Of a DNA stretch of 64,000 nucleotides, positions 52,008 to 59,661 are shown piece by piece; position 1 is the first letter of the stretch, and each line of letters begins with the position of its first letter. The stretch is from DATHTS01 sp041940425 (lineage in GTDB: Bacteria > Acidobacteriota > Blastocatellia > Pyrinomonadales > Pyrinomonadaceae), in assembly GCA_041940425.1 (NCBI GenBank), contig JBGTSF010000013.1, positions 12,817 through 76,816 on the forward strand, read 5' to 3'. Position numbers and translations under genes: made by a program. The notes beneath the pieces are model-generated. The model was not told the DNA's origin. It was given only the letters and a program-made list of their open reading frames with translations, and searched no databases.

Positions 52008-52344
52008 AAATTACCCCCGTTGTTCGTAAAAAAATTCGGTATTTGACCGAATTATCCGATTCCTTTTTTGTGAAACGACTGATTTTTCAGCCGTTACGGT
52101 TTATTATAAAAACTGTATTGCTCAATAAACATAAATGTTTTCTTCATTTTTTCACAAAGGGAAGCGAATTTCCGTTAGCTTTAATACATAACCGGAAGTT
52201 ACTGTTTATTTTTAATCCGTCTTAAATCGGGCGTGTAGCGGGATTACCGGTTCGACTCAAAATCCTGAGCGCCTGTTCGCTTTTATAAGTTGATCGGAAG
52301 TTCGATTCATTGTTTGATTAAAAAACTTGGCAGTATCGCAGAAT
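52008..52344. other. Noncoding gap
   Basis: AT-rich, with no convincing gene, array or terminator. A GGTTCGACTC run at about 52250 looks like a tRNA T-loop but has no matching arms. It probably holds the promoter of the minus-strand SYLF/BON gene. Confidence 0.5.
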
Positions 52345-52449
52345 TCATGATGAAAAAAACAATTTCAATTCTTCAAGCGAGTCCATTCCGGTAAATCCCG
52401 CGCTTCCCGTTACCGGAACCGGATGTTTAAATTCTTCATTTTTAATCAT
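52345..52449 (-). CDS. Possible 34-aa ORF coupled to the rhodanese gene
   Basis: Starts with ATG overlapping the rhodanese stop (ATGA), giving a short peptide with HPVPVTGSAGFTG and MDSLEELK blocks. Codon use looks coding-like, but length and lack of any family make it uncertain; it may be a degraded gene end. Confidence 0.3.
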   Translation of the reverse strand: MIKNEEFKHPVPVTGSAGFTGMDSLEELKLFFSS

Positions 52450-52793
52450 CGAGCGCGGTGATCATGATTAGACTCGACCGGTAAACCGGCGTCTATCCAA
52501 TCCTGTTTGCCGCCTTCGTAATCGCGCACGTTGACATACCCCATCGCCGCCAATTCACGGGCGGCGTTTTCCGATGCGTGTCAGGTCGGTTTTGAGCAAT
52601 AAACAATGATGTCCGCCGATTTGTCAGGCAAAAGCTGTGCGGCATACGTTTCGACCTGGTCGGGCGGAATGTTTATCGCGCCCGGCAGATGAGCGTGATC
52701 GTAAGTTTCTTTCGGCAGAGTTTCAGCCAAAATAAAATGCTCATTGCCGTCCATTTTTTCTTTTAATTCTTCGCGTGTAATTGTCGCAACCAT
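52446..52793 (-). CDS. Rhodanese-domain protein with in-frame TGA (selenoprotein candidate or nonsense mutant)
   Basis: Reading through one TGA (52581-52583) gives 115 residues of an intact rhodanese: TYDHAHLPGAINIP, IVYCSKPT, then the TGA at position 71, then HASENAARELAAMGYVNVRDYEGGKQDWIDAGLPVE. Related single-domain rhodaneses usually read PTCxxS here, so the TGA stands at a Cys position; Cys66 is the normal catalytic Cys. The downstream part keeps the frame and family pattern to a normal end, arguing for recoding or a very recent mutation. A stem-loop follows at SECIS-like spacing. Confidence 0.7.
52545..52566 (-). promoter_or_regulatory. SECIS-like stem-loop downstream of the rhodanese TGA
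   Basis: In the mRNA, CGCCGCC and GGCGGCG form a perfect 7-bp stem with the 8-nt loop CGUGAAUU. The loop starts 22 nt after the UGA and has a G in its first two bases, within the general shape of bacterial SECIS elements. The stem falls on Ala-rich codons, so chance is possible. Confidence 0.4.
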
Positions 52794-52813
52794 TTTTTTT
52801 CCTCCGCTTTTAT

Positions 52814-53077
52814 TTATTGATCCTCGCTTATCTCTACGCCGTGCTGTTTCGCCGCTTTTTTGATTCTGTCTTTGATTAGCTCTACTTCATCGTCATCGTA
52901 TTTCGCGGCGTTGTCTTTATGATTTAAGTAGCTCCACGCGGCGCGGACATGCTCCGGCGTGTCAACCGGATACTTATTGTTCGTCGGGTCGGCAAACTTT
53001 ACGTCGCCGTATTCCTTTTTGCCCCGTTCGGGATTTACGTCATCGCGTTTGTCAATTTTCGCCGCTGTTTTACTCAT
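52814..53077 (-). CDS. Small conserved-looking protein with basic helical C terminus
   Basis: 87 aa, soluble, highly charged. The HVRAAWSYLNHKDNAAKYDDDEVELIKDRIKKAAKQHGV block resembles a small domain family of unknown function (DUF6582-like, from memory). A possible DNA- or protein-binding stress factor; only the pattern is visible. Twenty nt upstream of the rhodanese gene on the same strand. Confidence 0.55.
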   Translation of the reverse strand: MSKTAAKIDKRDDVNPERGKKEYGDVKFADPTNNKYPVDTPEHVRAAWSYLNHKDNAAKYDDDEVELIKDRIKKAAKQHGVEISEDQ

Positions 53078-53096
53078 ATTCTGCCTCCCTGAAAAA

Positions 53097-53624
53097 TTAT
53101 AAAACTTTTCGCACCTGCCGCCGCACCAGATCAGCCGTCAGACCGTAAACCAGATGCGATGCCAGACCGTATGCGTGTTTTGAAAACGGAACTTCGGTCG
53201 GCGGTTTTGACAAACCGAGCGCGGGAACGGCGATCTCGTCCGCGCCGATAAACAGAGCCGTGCTGAACGGCAAGCCGAAGCCTTTTGCCGTGATCGGCGC
53301 GACTTCCGCCGCCACGCCCTGAACCGCGCCCATCATCGTTCCGAACCCGTAATGCACGGCGTTTCCAGCCGGTTCTTTTTCGTTCTTTTCGAGTTGATGG
53401 TCGAAAACCGTTTCGGAAATCGCTTCGGCGGTTTTCACCGTCGCGTTTTCGCCTTCTTCTTTTTGCTTTTTCTTTTTACTGTCTTCGCCGTTCGAAGATT
53501 CGCTGAGTTTGGAAACCGCCGTCTGAAACTGCGTCATGACGAATGTCGCCGCCAGTCCTCCGACGATTCCCGCCGCTAATCCTTTTAAAATGTTACTGCC
53601 GTTTTGTTCGTTCTTGTGATGCAT
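53097..53624 (-). CDS. DUF1440/YagU-like membrane protein
   Basis: 175 aa from the ATG at 53624 (AAGGAGGAATCT upstream). Helices near 12-30 (ILKGLAAGIVGGLAATFVMTQFQ), 80-120 and 145-175, with a charged Lys/Glu loop at about 40-75. The order and AGIVGG...M-T-Q pattern resemble DUF1440 (YagU-like) inner-membrane proteins. Gene order with the rhodanese and 52814 genes suggests one transcript. Confidence 0.55.
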   Translation of the reverse strand: MHHKNEQNGSNILKGLAAGIVGGLAATFVMTQFQTAVSKLSESSNGEDSKKKKQKEEGENATVKTAEAISETVFDHQLEKNEKEPAGNAVHYGFGTMMGAVQGVAAEVAPITAKGFGLPFSTALFIGADEIAVPALGLSKPPTEVPFSKHAYGLASHLVYGLTADLVRRQVRKVL

Positions 53625-53693
53625 AGATTCCTCCTTGTCTTTCAAATTCCGCGCCGTCATTTTTCAAAAAAGCCATTCGTCATTATTTTGAAA

Positions 53694-53861
53694 TTACGGA
53701 CCGGGACCGGGATCTTTACCCCACGGGCTTATTTCGGTGCCGAACCAAAAAACTAACAACAAGAGCGCGACCGTCATCAGAATGATCGCGCCGCAGCCGA
53801 TATACGCCCATTTATTTCTCGCAATAGTTTCCCGGACTTCCGGTTGATTGTTTTCCGCCAT
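53694..53861 (-). CDS. 55-aa single-pass membrane protein
   Basis: Too short for most gene callers. A GAGG site lies upstream of ATG. One TM helix (about 19-42, IGCGAIILMTVALLLLVFWF) with a short cytoplasmic N terminus and a Gly/Pro C-terminal tail (KDPGPGP). Same strand and cluster as its neighbours; no family recognised. Confidence 0.55.
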   Translation of the reverse strand: MAENNQPEVRETIARNKWAYIGCGAIILMTVALLLLVFWFGTEISPWGKDPGPGP

Positions 53862-53997
53862 TATTACCTCTCAATGCCGTGTGTAGCGATTCGATACTAA
53901 TTAACAATTAAGTTATAAAACGCAAGACCGGTGCCAGAAACTGAAAGCGGCTGTATGCTTCACCTCGTGCCCGTATTTGATTAGACTTGAAAAAGCG

Positions 53998-55113
53998 ATG
54001 AACGACGGAGCGGCGGCACAATTAAAAACTTTTGAAATTGCGGCGGAAAAAGAGATTTCCTCGCTTGCCCGCGTCCGTCAAATCGTCTTGTCCTGCGGCT
54101 GGAATTCGACTTCGTATCAGATTATTAATCCGGGCATTCGGCATTGGTTTTCCGGTGTGAAAAACGCGGTCGTCGGGTTTGTTTCGCGCGGCGGCGTGCG
54201 CGTCGTCGCCGGCGCGCCGGTTTGCGAAAAGGAAGATTTGCGCGAAACCGCCGCCGAATTCGAGCAGGACGCGGCGCGGGAAAATGAAAGAGTTTGTTAT
54301 TTCTGCTCCGAACGGCGGCTCGAAGCGATCTGTTCGGAATCGAAAAATTACGCGAAAGTTCTGCTCGGCGCGCAGCCCATCTGGTGTCCGCGCAATTGGG
54401 CGAAAATTATCGCAAGTCATAAATCACTGCGGGCGCAATTGAACCGCGCGCGAAACAAAAATGTAAAAGTAACCGAATGGTCGGGCGAAAAAGCGCGGAA
54501 TCATCCGGCATTGGAAAAATGCCTGCGCGATTGGCTTTCGAAAAAAGGTTTGCCGCCGCTCGCGTTTCTGGTCGAACCGGAAACGCTTTCGCGTCTTGAG
54601 GATCGAAGAATTTTTGTCGCTGAATTGGATGATGAGGTTATCGGTTTTGTTCTTCTATCGCCCGTCGCAAAGCGCAACGGCTGGCTTTTCGAGCAGTTTG
54701 TTCACCGCCCCGATTCGCCGAACGGGACGGTCGAACTGATGATTGACCGGGCGATGCGCGTCATGGCAAAAGACGGTTACGAATACGCGACGCTCGGACT
54801 CGCGCCGCTTTCGACGCGAGCCGACATCCCGCAGTTTGAAAATCCTCTGTGGCTTCACATTCTGCTTTTCTGGATGAGGAAACACGCGAGCCGGTTTTAT
54901 AATTTCGACGGTCTCGACGCGTTCAAAGCGAAGCTCCGCCCCGAACGATGGGAGCCGGTTTTCGCCATTTCAAATGAACCGCAATTTTCCGTCCGCACAC
55001 TCTACGCCATCGCGTCCGCCTTTAGCGGCGGCGCGCCCGTGCGGCTTTTTTTAGGCGGAATCCGGCGAGCCGTTTTAACGGAAATAAAATGGTTAAAGCA
55101 GAAAATAATGTAA
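53998..55113 (+). CDS. DUF2156/MprF C-terminal-type acyltransferase-like protein
   Basis: 371 aa from the ATG at 53998. It shows the GNAT-like double fold of the phosphatidylglycerol lysyltransferase catalytic domain (DUF2156): VGFVSRGGVRVVAGAPVC, ICSERRL-type block, LRAQLNRARNKNVKV, and EYATLGLAPLS plus FYNFDGLDAFKAKLRPERWEPVF. No TM domain, so it would be a soluble aminoacyl- or acyl-transferase acting on lipids or an envelope component. The only plus-strand gene in the stress cluster. Confidence 0.75.
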   Translation: MNDGAAAQLKTFEIAAEKEISSLARVRQIVLSCGWNSTSYQIINPGIRHWFSGVKNAVVGFVSRGGVRVVAGAPVCEKEDLRETAAEFEQDAARENERVCYFCSERRLEAICSESKNYAKVLLGAQPIWCPRNWAKIIASHKSLRAQLNRARNKNVKVTEWSGEKARNHPALEKCLRDWLSKKGLPPLAFLVEPETLSRLEDRRIFVAELDDEVIGFVLLSPVAKRNGWLFEQFVHRPDSPNGTVELMIDRAMRVMAKDGYEYATLGLAPLSTRADIPQFENPLWLHILLFWMRKHASRFYNFDGLDAFKAKLRPERWEPVFAISNEPQFSVRTLYAIASAFSGGAPVRLFLGGIRRAVLTEIKWLKQKIM

Positions 55114-55123
55114 TTACGCTTTA

Positions 55124-55351
55124 TCAATTATTTTTTTCGCTGTCTTTTCCGTCGCCGAGTTCGATAACTTCCGGTGAACCGGACTTCTCGGAGGCTTCTT
55201 GTTCGTTTTCGTTTTTTCCAAGCGAAGCCTCGCTGCGCACTTTCGCATCGTCGCCCGCGCCTTCCATTTCCGAAACCGGATAAACGTTTGTTTCGCCTAC
55301 TTTGTCAACACGGTTTTTCTCATCAATTTTTGCTTGTTTTGTTTGTCCCAT
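55124..55351 (-). CDS. Small acidic hydrophilic protein
   Basis: 75 aa, rich in Glu, Lys, Ser, Gly and Asn, probably disordered (hydrophilin-like). No motif. Next to desiccation- or stress-type genes, so a protective role is possible but unproven. Confidence 0.45.
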   Translation of the reverse strand: MGQTKQAKIDEKNRVDKVGETNVYPVSEMEGAGDDAKVRSEASLGKNENEQEASEKSGSPEVIELGDGKDSEKNN

Positions 55352-55371
55352 AATTCCTGTTTTTCAAAATA

Positions 55372-55401
55372 AAAGAACGCGGGAACCATTTTCCCGCGTT
55401 C
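55372..55401 (-). terminator. Rho-independent terminator of the RGY-rich BON gene
   Basis: GAACGCGGGAA pairs with TTCCCGCGTTC around a 5-nt loop; read on the minus strand it is followed by a T-rich tract. Confidence 0.8.
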
Positions 55402-55420
55402 CGGTTAAAGTTTTCCGAAA

Positions 55421-56428
55421 TCAAGCCGTTTTGCTTCGGCTTTTTGTCGTCGTATCGGTCGTATCGGTTATAGAAGTTCCGGTCGTCGTATCCGTCAATG
55501 ACGAATCGTCCCGACCGTAAAAACTTTCGTTGACGCGAATGCGGTTTTCGCAGTGCGTTACGCCCGAAATATCTTCGGCGATGTCTTCCGCGCGGCGTTT
55601 CGCATACCGGCTGTCAACCGTTCCGGTCAATGTAACTTCGCCGTTATTGACTTCGACATCAATGTCCGACGCGTCGAGGTAATAATCGTCGGTCAGACGG
55701 TCATTGATGTCTTCCTTGATCCGGTCGTCCGAGCGCGTATAGTTTTTCGGTCCGCGCCCGCGATGATTTTCGCGGTAGCCCTGGTAGTTTTGCCGCTCGT
55801 CCAGCCGGCGGCGGCGTTCGGCTTCCTCGTCGCCGAACCATGATGCGACTTCATCGGCGGCTTTATCGAAAAATCCGCGGTCTTCGCGGTCGTAATCATA
55901 TCTGCCGCGATTGCCGCGCCCGTATCCGCGCTCACTGCCCGTATATTCGCTTCCGTATGAACGGTCGTTTCCGTATCTGTTTCGTTGATAATAACCGGGA
56001 TCGTAACTGCGGTTTTCGTCATAATCGCTTCCGTAATAACCGCCGTAATCGCCGCGGTCATAATCATCGTCATAGTTGGAGCGACCGCCGTAATAGTTTT
56101 CACGGTCGTAGTTTCTGCCTCCGCTTCTGCCGGAAAATCCCGTGTAGGCGCGGCTCGGCTGGTTGTAGCGCGTGTATTCGTCTTCATCAAAATCGCGGTC
56201 GTATGAGCTGTAGCCGCGGTCGAAATTCATTCCGGTGTAGCCCTGACCATAACTCATATTGCCGCCGCCGAAGTAGTTTTCTTCGCGGTCGTAATCATAG
56301 CCGCCGAATCGCGGCGAACCGCCGTAGCGTTCGTTTTCGTAATCGTTGCGGTAGCGGTTTCTGCCGTAATCCGAGCGGTTACCGTAGTCTCCGCGTCCGT
56401 AGTTTCTGTTTCTAAATCTGTTAGCCAT
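55421..56428 (-). CDS. Arg/Gly/Tyr-rich protein with C-terminal BON domain
   Basis: 335 aa. The first ~200 residues are low complexity (R, G, Y, D, N, S), like RGY/RGG-rich disordered proteins that can phase-separate or bind RNA. A C-terminal BON domain (about 235-305; RTDDRIKEDINDRLTDDYYLDASDIDVEV...TLTGTVDSRYAKRRAEDI) follows. No signal peptide. An AAGGAGG site lies upstream. An unusual fusion, common only as a loosely similar architecture in stress clusters. Confidence 0.75.
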   Translation of the reverse strand: MANRFRNRNYGRGDYGNRSDYGRNRYRNDYENERYGGSPRFGGYDYDREENYFGGGNMSYGQGYTGMNFDRGYSSYDRDFDEDEYTRYNQPSRAYTGFSGRSGGRNYDRENYYGGRSNYDDDYDRGDYGGYYGSDYDENRSYDPGYYQRNRYGNDRSYGSEYTGSERGYGRGNRGRYDYDREDRGFFDKAADEVASWFGDEEAERRRRLDERQNYQGYRENHRGRGPKNYTRSDDRIKEDINDRLTDDYYLDASDIDVEVNNGEVTLTGTVDSRYAKRRAEDIAEDISGVTHCENRIRVNESFYGRDDSSLTDTTTGTSITDTTDTTTKSRSKTA

Positions 56429-56547
56429 TAGTTAAACCTCCTTGTAAGTTTTATTTCGTAATTGTATTTCCAAACTTTCTCAACTATGGCTGAGTGAGAA
56501 AGCATCGTTTTTTTTTGAACGGCGGTTCAGCCGTCCAAAAACCTCGT

Positions 56548-56703
56548 CTATTCTCTGCATTCGGGATGACCGCAGCGGCAGTGTTCATCCATACCGCCTT
56601 TCTGCGCGGTGCGGCAGTAATCGCCGCAGTAATCGCCCGTCGAAGGACGCGCGCACTCGCATCCCGGATGCTGACATTGATCTTCGGTTTGAATTTTTTC
56701 CAT
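56548..56703 (-). CDS. Small metallothionein-like Cys-rich protein
   Basis: 51 aa with eight Cys and several His: CQHPGCEC, DYCGDYC and HCRCGHPEC. The spacing resembles bacterial metallothionein (SmtA/BmtA-type) families that bind zinc or cadmium. GGGAG upstream of the ATG. Found by reading, not listed as a longer ORF. Confidence 0.75.
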   Translation of the reverse strand: MEKIQTEDQCQHPGCECARPSTGDYCGDYCRTAQKGGMDEHCRCGHPECRE

Positions 56704-56725
56704 TTCGATTTCTCCCGTTGAATAT

Positions 56726-57436
56726 TTAATGAACGGTCTGCGGTTTTTCGGTTTCTTCGCCGAATCCGATCAGGCTTTGCAGTTCGGTGTTGGTCGCGCT
56801 TCGCGCCAGGAGCGCCGCGCCGACCGCGCCTAAACCGAGACCGACCGCATCGCGTTTTGTTAAGCCGTAAGCGAGAGCCGCCGTGCCTGCCGTTCCGGCG
56901 ACAAATCTTGCCGCGGGCGACCAGTTTTCCTGAAAGAATTCCCAGCGGTTTTCGCGCCGTGTGCCGCCCTGCAGACTCGGAATGCCTTCGGGCGAATCGT
57001 GCGCTTCGAGATTGTTTTCGACGCTTTTCACGCCCGGAACCGAATCGGCGCATGTGAGCAATCCGGCAACCTCATCGGCTAAAATAATGCCGCTGAGCGT
57101 TATATCGCCGTTTTCCGATTTCACGGTGACCGCATGCGGGTGCGATACGATGCGTCCTAATTTAGAACGGACGCGCGCTTCGATTACCTGATCGTCCGCG
57201 TCGTCATCCTGTTTTGTAAATAGATTTCGCGCTTCATACCAAACGCCCTGAGCGCGGTTTGATAAATCTTCTCTGGTTACGCGCACCGCGTCGGGAAGTT
57301 GGTGTGCCGCGCTCGATACCTTATTGCTGACGAGTGCGCGGCGGCGCGCGCCTCTGTCGGGATCGAGAAAATACATCGCCGCCGCGCCCGCGCCGATGCC
57401 CGCTAAAACTCCCCAAAATGTCTTGTCTTTTTTCAT
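56726..57436 (-). CDS. YtxH-like N-terminus plus BON domain protein
   Basis: 236 aa. The N terminus (TFWGVLAGIGAGAAAMYFLDPDRGARRRA) is a YtxH-like membrane anchor. A BON domain follows (about 80-150; VRSKLGRIVSHPHAVTVKSENGDITLSGIILADEVAGLL). C-terminal hydrophobic helices (about 172-210). It ends 22 nt before the metallothionein-like gene. Confidence 0.8.
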   Translation of the reverse strand: MKKDKTFWGVLAGIGAGAAAMYFLDPDRGARRRALVSNKVSSAAHQLPDAVRVTREDLSNRAQGVWYEARNLFTKQDDDADDQVIEARVRSKLGRIVSHPHAVTVKSENGDITLSGIILADEVAGLLTCADSVPGVKSVENNLEAHDSPEGIPSLQGGTRRENRWEFFQENWSPAARFVAGTAGTAALAYGLTKRDAVGLGLGAVGAALLARSATNTELQSLIGFGEETEKPQTVH

Positions 57437-57452
57437 AATTAAACTCTCCTTT

Positions 57453-57762
57453 TCGGTTTTTGGTTTTTAATTTTTGGTCAAGCTAATTTTTCATATTAAA
57501 AACAGCTCTTTTCAAACATTCAAAACCAAAGACCGAAAACCTTGTCTCCAAAAAAATAAAGTCCCAGGTTTAAGGCTCAAAGTTTTAAGAAAAGCGTTAA
57601 ACTTTGAAATAGAAAACTTAAACTTGAAACTTTGAACCCGTAACCGAACGGAAACAATATAAAATAAAAACTGCCGAAATAATGAAAAAATGAAAATTGA
57701 CAATTGATAAAATCCGCCGTGCGAAAGTTTATCGGCTATCAACTGTCAACCATTAATTATTC
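57453..57762. repeat. Three consecutive array hairpins in a 364-nt gap
   Basis: (1) 57453-57479 with 57520-57542: GGTTTTT words. (2) About 57561-57590 with 57613-57640: CAAAGTT/CAAGTTT words. (3) About 57686-57712 with 57727-57762: ATTGACA/ATTGATA words. Each is imperfect, each has a different word. They occupy the gap 57437-57800, which has no gene. Confidence 0.7.
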
Positions 57763-57800
57763 AGCGGTTTTCTTTGCAAAAATCTATGATCGGTCTTCGA

Positions 57801-58070
57801 TCAAGCATATTTTTTGACCGACTCTTTTTCTTCGCCCCAGACGTGATCTTTCACGCCTTCGACTCCGGCTTTTCTCGCGCAGAACGCGCAGCAGAAAAAT
57901 GTCTCCTGCGCCTCGATGCCGTGTCCGATGATCCGGCAGCCGCACGTCGCGCAGACCGGCGCGAGTTTATGGATCGCGCATTCGAAACAATCGAAAACAT
58001 GCTTGTTTCCCGCCGTGATTACTTCAAAAGCGAGATAGTAGTTGTTGCCGCAAACTTCACATTGCGCCAT
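57801..58070 (-). CDS. Small Cys-rich zinc-binding protein
   Basis: 89 aa from the ATG at 58070 (GGAGAAGG region upstream), not the longer start. Cys/His pattern CEVCGN, FDCFECAIH, CATCGCRIIGH and FFCCAFCARK suggests at least two metal sites. A conserved small protein type of unknown function, metallothionein- or zinc-ribbon-like. Confidence 0.7.
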   Translation of the reverse strand: MAQCEVCGNNYYLAFEVITAGNKHVFDCFECAIHKLAPVCATCGCRIIGHGIEAQETFFCCAFCARKAGVEGVKDHVWGEEKESVKKYA

Positions 58071-58202
58071 TTCCTTCTCCTCCTTTACACTCGAAAACGA
58101 GCGAGTGTAACAAATCGTTACTAAAAAATCGTTGAAAGTTAAAAGACGCAAGGACAATGCCAGACGGGATTTTGAAGAGGAAATTATAAATTATTTTCAG
58201 CC

Positions 58203-58331
58203 GAAGATTTTCCACAGGCTGTGGAAAAAGCCGACCGCTACACCAAAGAAAATCTGAGAGCCGCCGAAAAATTAAACAAGCTGATGGTTATACGAAGAAT
58301 TCGGTCTGCCGCGCGGCGCGGAATCACATAA
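58203..58331 (+). pseudogene. Possible coding remnant
   Basis: A 42-codon open stretch without a start codon. It reads EDFPQAVEKADRYTK and ENLRAAEKLNKLM before a TAA, looking like a helical protein fragment. It lies in a 242-nt gap and is weak evidence only. Confidence 0.25.
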
Positions 58332-58399
58332 AGTCTCCCGTTTCGCTATTTAAAAAATATTCGAAAATGCTTGAATAAGGCGAGGTTTTTTATTTCATC

Positions 58400-59092
58400 T
58401 TATTTTCTCAACTCATCGTCAATCAATGCTCTCAGGTCCGATTCGCTGAACCGCGCCAAACGTCTGCCGTTGACGAAAAAAGTCGGGGTTTGGCGCACGC
58501 CGAGCGTCTGCCCGTCGCGGTAATCGCGTTCGAGTTTTGAATAATAACGGTTTTCATTGACCGCGTTTTTCAGTTTTTCCATATCCAGCCCGACTTCCAT
58601 CGCGTATTTTTCAAAAAGCGCGTTGACATCCGGCTTCGGCGCGGAGGTCGGCGGACCGTGTTTTGTTCCCCATTCGGGTTGTTTTTTAAAAAGCAGTTCC
58701 TGCATTTCCCAGTATTTGCCCTGTTCGCCGGCGGCTTCGGTCAAAGTCGCGGCTTTCATCGAATTCGGATGAAGCGGCATATAACGAACGACGAGCCGCA
58801 CCTTGCCGTCATATTCTTTCAGGATGTTTTTAACGACCGGCGCGAACGCGGCGCACGATTCGCATTCGGGATCGAGAAATTCGACCAAAGTAACGGGCGC
58901 GTCCGGCGAGCCGAGCACGGGGCTGTCGGGACGCACTAAAGTTTCGGCGGGAATCGAGGGTTTATTTGTAGAATTCGTATTTCCGCCGACGCGCTCATTC
59001 TGAACGGAATTTCTATAATAATTCGCGCCGACGACCGCGGCGATAATGACCAAAACGCCGATAACGGCTAAAAGTTTGATTTCTTTACTCAT
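58400..59092 (-). CDS. DsbA/BdbD-like thiol:disulfide oxidoreductase
   Basis: 230 aa. TM or signal anchor at about 5-25, then a thioredoxin fold with catalytic CESC (Cys77, Cys80) after EFLDPE and a cis-Pro motif TPTFFVNG. This layout matches DsbA-type oxidases such as BdbD. Its dsbB partner ends 3 nt upstream, so the two form an operon. Confidence 0.88.
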   Translation of the reverse strand: MSKEIKLLAVIGVLVIIAAVVGANYYRNSVQNERVGGNTNSTNKPSIPAETLVRPDSPVLGSPDAPVTLVEFLDPECESCAAFAPVVKNILKEYDGKVRLVVRYMPLHPNSMKAATLTEAAGEQGKYWEMQELLFKKQPEWGTKHGPPTSAPKPDVNALFEKYAMEVGLDMEKLKNAVNENRYYSKLERDYRDGQTLGVRQTPTFFVNGRRLARFSESDLRALIDDELRK

Positions 59093-59095
59093 AAA

Positions 59096-59542
59096 TTATT
59101 TTTCGATTTTGTAAAACAAAAGACACACGGATATTAAAACAAACGCCGCGAGAGCCATCAAAGGAATAGTGATAAAACCGAGCCATTCGATCTGCACCGT
59201 CGTGCAGGAAACGCCTTGCGTGCAGGGCGTGATCGAATCGGGAATCAAGCCGTAATACAAAAGATTGTGATAGACCGAAATCACCAAACCGCTGAGCGCG
59301 AGGGGCAAAGCGTAAAATTTCACTTTTCTATCACGCAGAACGATTCCCGCCGCGATAACCAAAACGAGCGGATACATCGCAATCCGCTGATACCAGCACA
59401 AAACGCACGGCGGCAACTGCATCACCTCGCTGAAAAAAAGACTCCCGACCGTTGCGATCAAAGCGACGATCCACGCCGCATAAAGCACAATGGCGGACGG
59501 TTTTTTATTTTCGGAGATTTCGATTGGTTCGGAATTTTCCAT
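59096..59542 (-). CDS. Disulfide bond formation protein DsbB/BdbC-like
   Basis: 148 aa, four TM helices. Quinone-coupled DsbB cysteines appear in CVLCWYQR (Cys46, Cys49) and in CTQGVSC on the second periplasmic loop. It reoxidises the DsbA-like product of the next gene. Confidence 0.9.
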   Translation of the reverse strand: MENSEPIEISENKKPSAIVLYAAWIVALIATVGSLFFSEVMQLPPCVLCWYQRIAMYPLVLVIAAGIVLRDRKVKFYALPLALSGLVISVYHNLLYYGLIPDSITPCTQGVSCTTVQIEWLGFITIPLMALAAFVLISVCLLFYKIEK

Positions 59543-59578
59543 CGTTCGTTTTAATTTTACCGAAACAAAGGCAGAAAC

Positions 59579-59631
59579 GCGACCGCGAGGGAGCGTGTCA
59601 TAACATTAAAGACACGCTCCCTCGCGGTCGC
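59579..59631. repeat. Perfect 21-bp inverted repeat
   Basis: 59579-59599 and 59611-59631 pair exactly (words GACCGCGAGGGAGCG and complement), 11-nt loop. No T tract. Between the dsbB and StyA-like genes. Confidence 0.9.
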
Positions 59632-59661
59632 ATTTCCGCTTTATGAAAGTTTTCAACAGTC

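Noticed and set aside
52240..52290. tRNA gene suggested by GGTTCGACTC
   Set aside because: T-stem bases do not pair and no anticodon or acceptor arm can be formed.
53977..53997. Upstream start of the DUF2156 gene
   Set aside because: The longer start adds residues without a ribosome-binding site; ATG at 53998 is preferred, though not decisive.
55840..56415. 191-aa plus-strand ORF
   Set aside because: Mirror of the Arg/Gly/Tyr-rich gene; low complexity follows from the opposite strand.
56484..57053. 189-aa minus-strand ORF
   Set aside because: Different frame from the metallothionein-like and YtxH-BON genes that occupy the same DNA and have clear family patterns.
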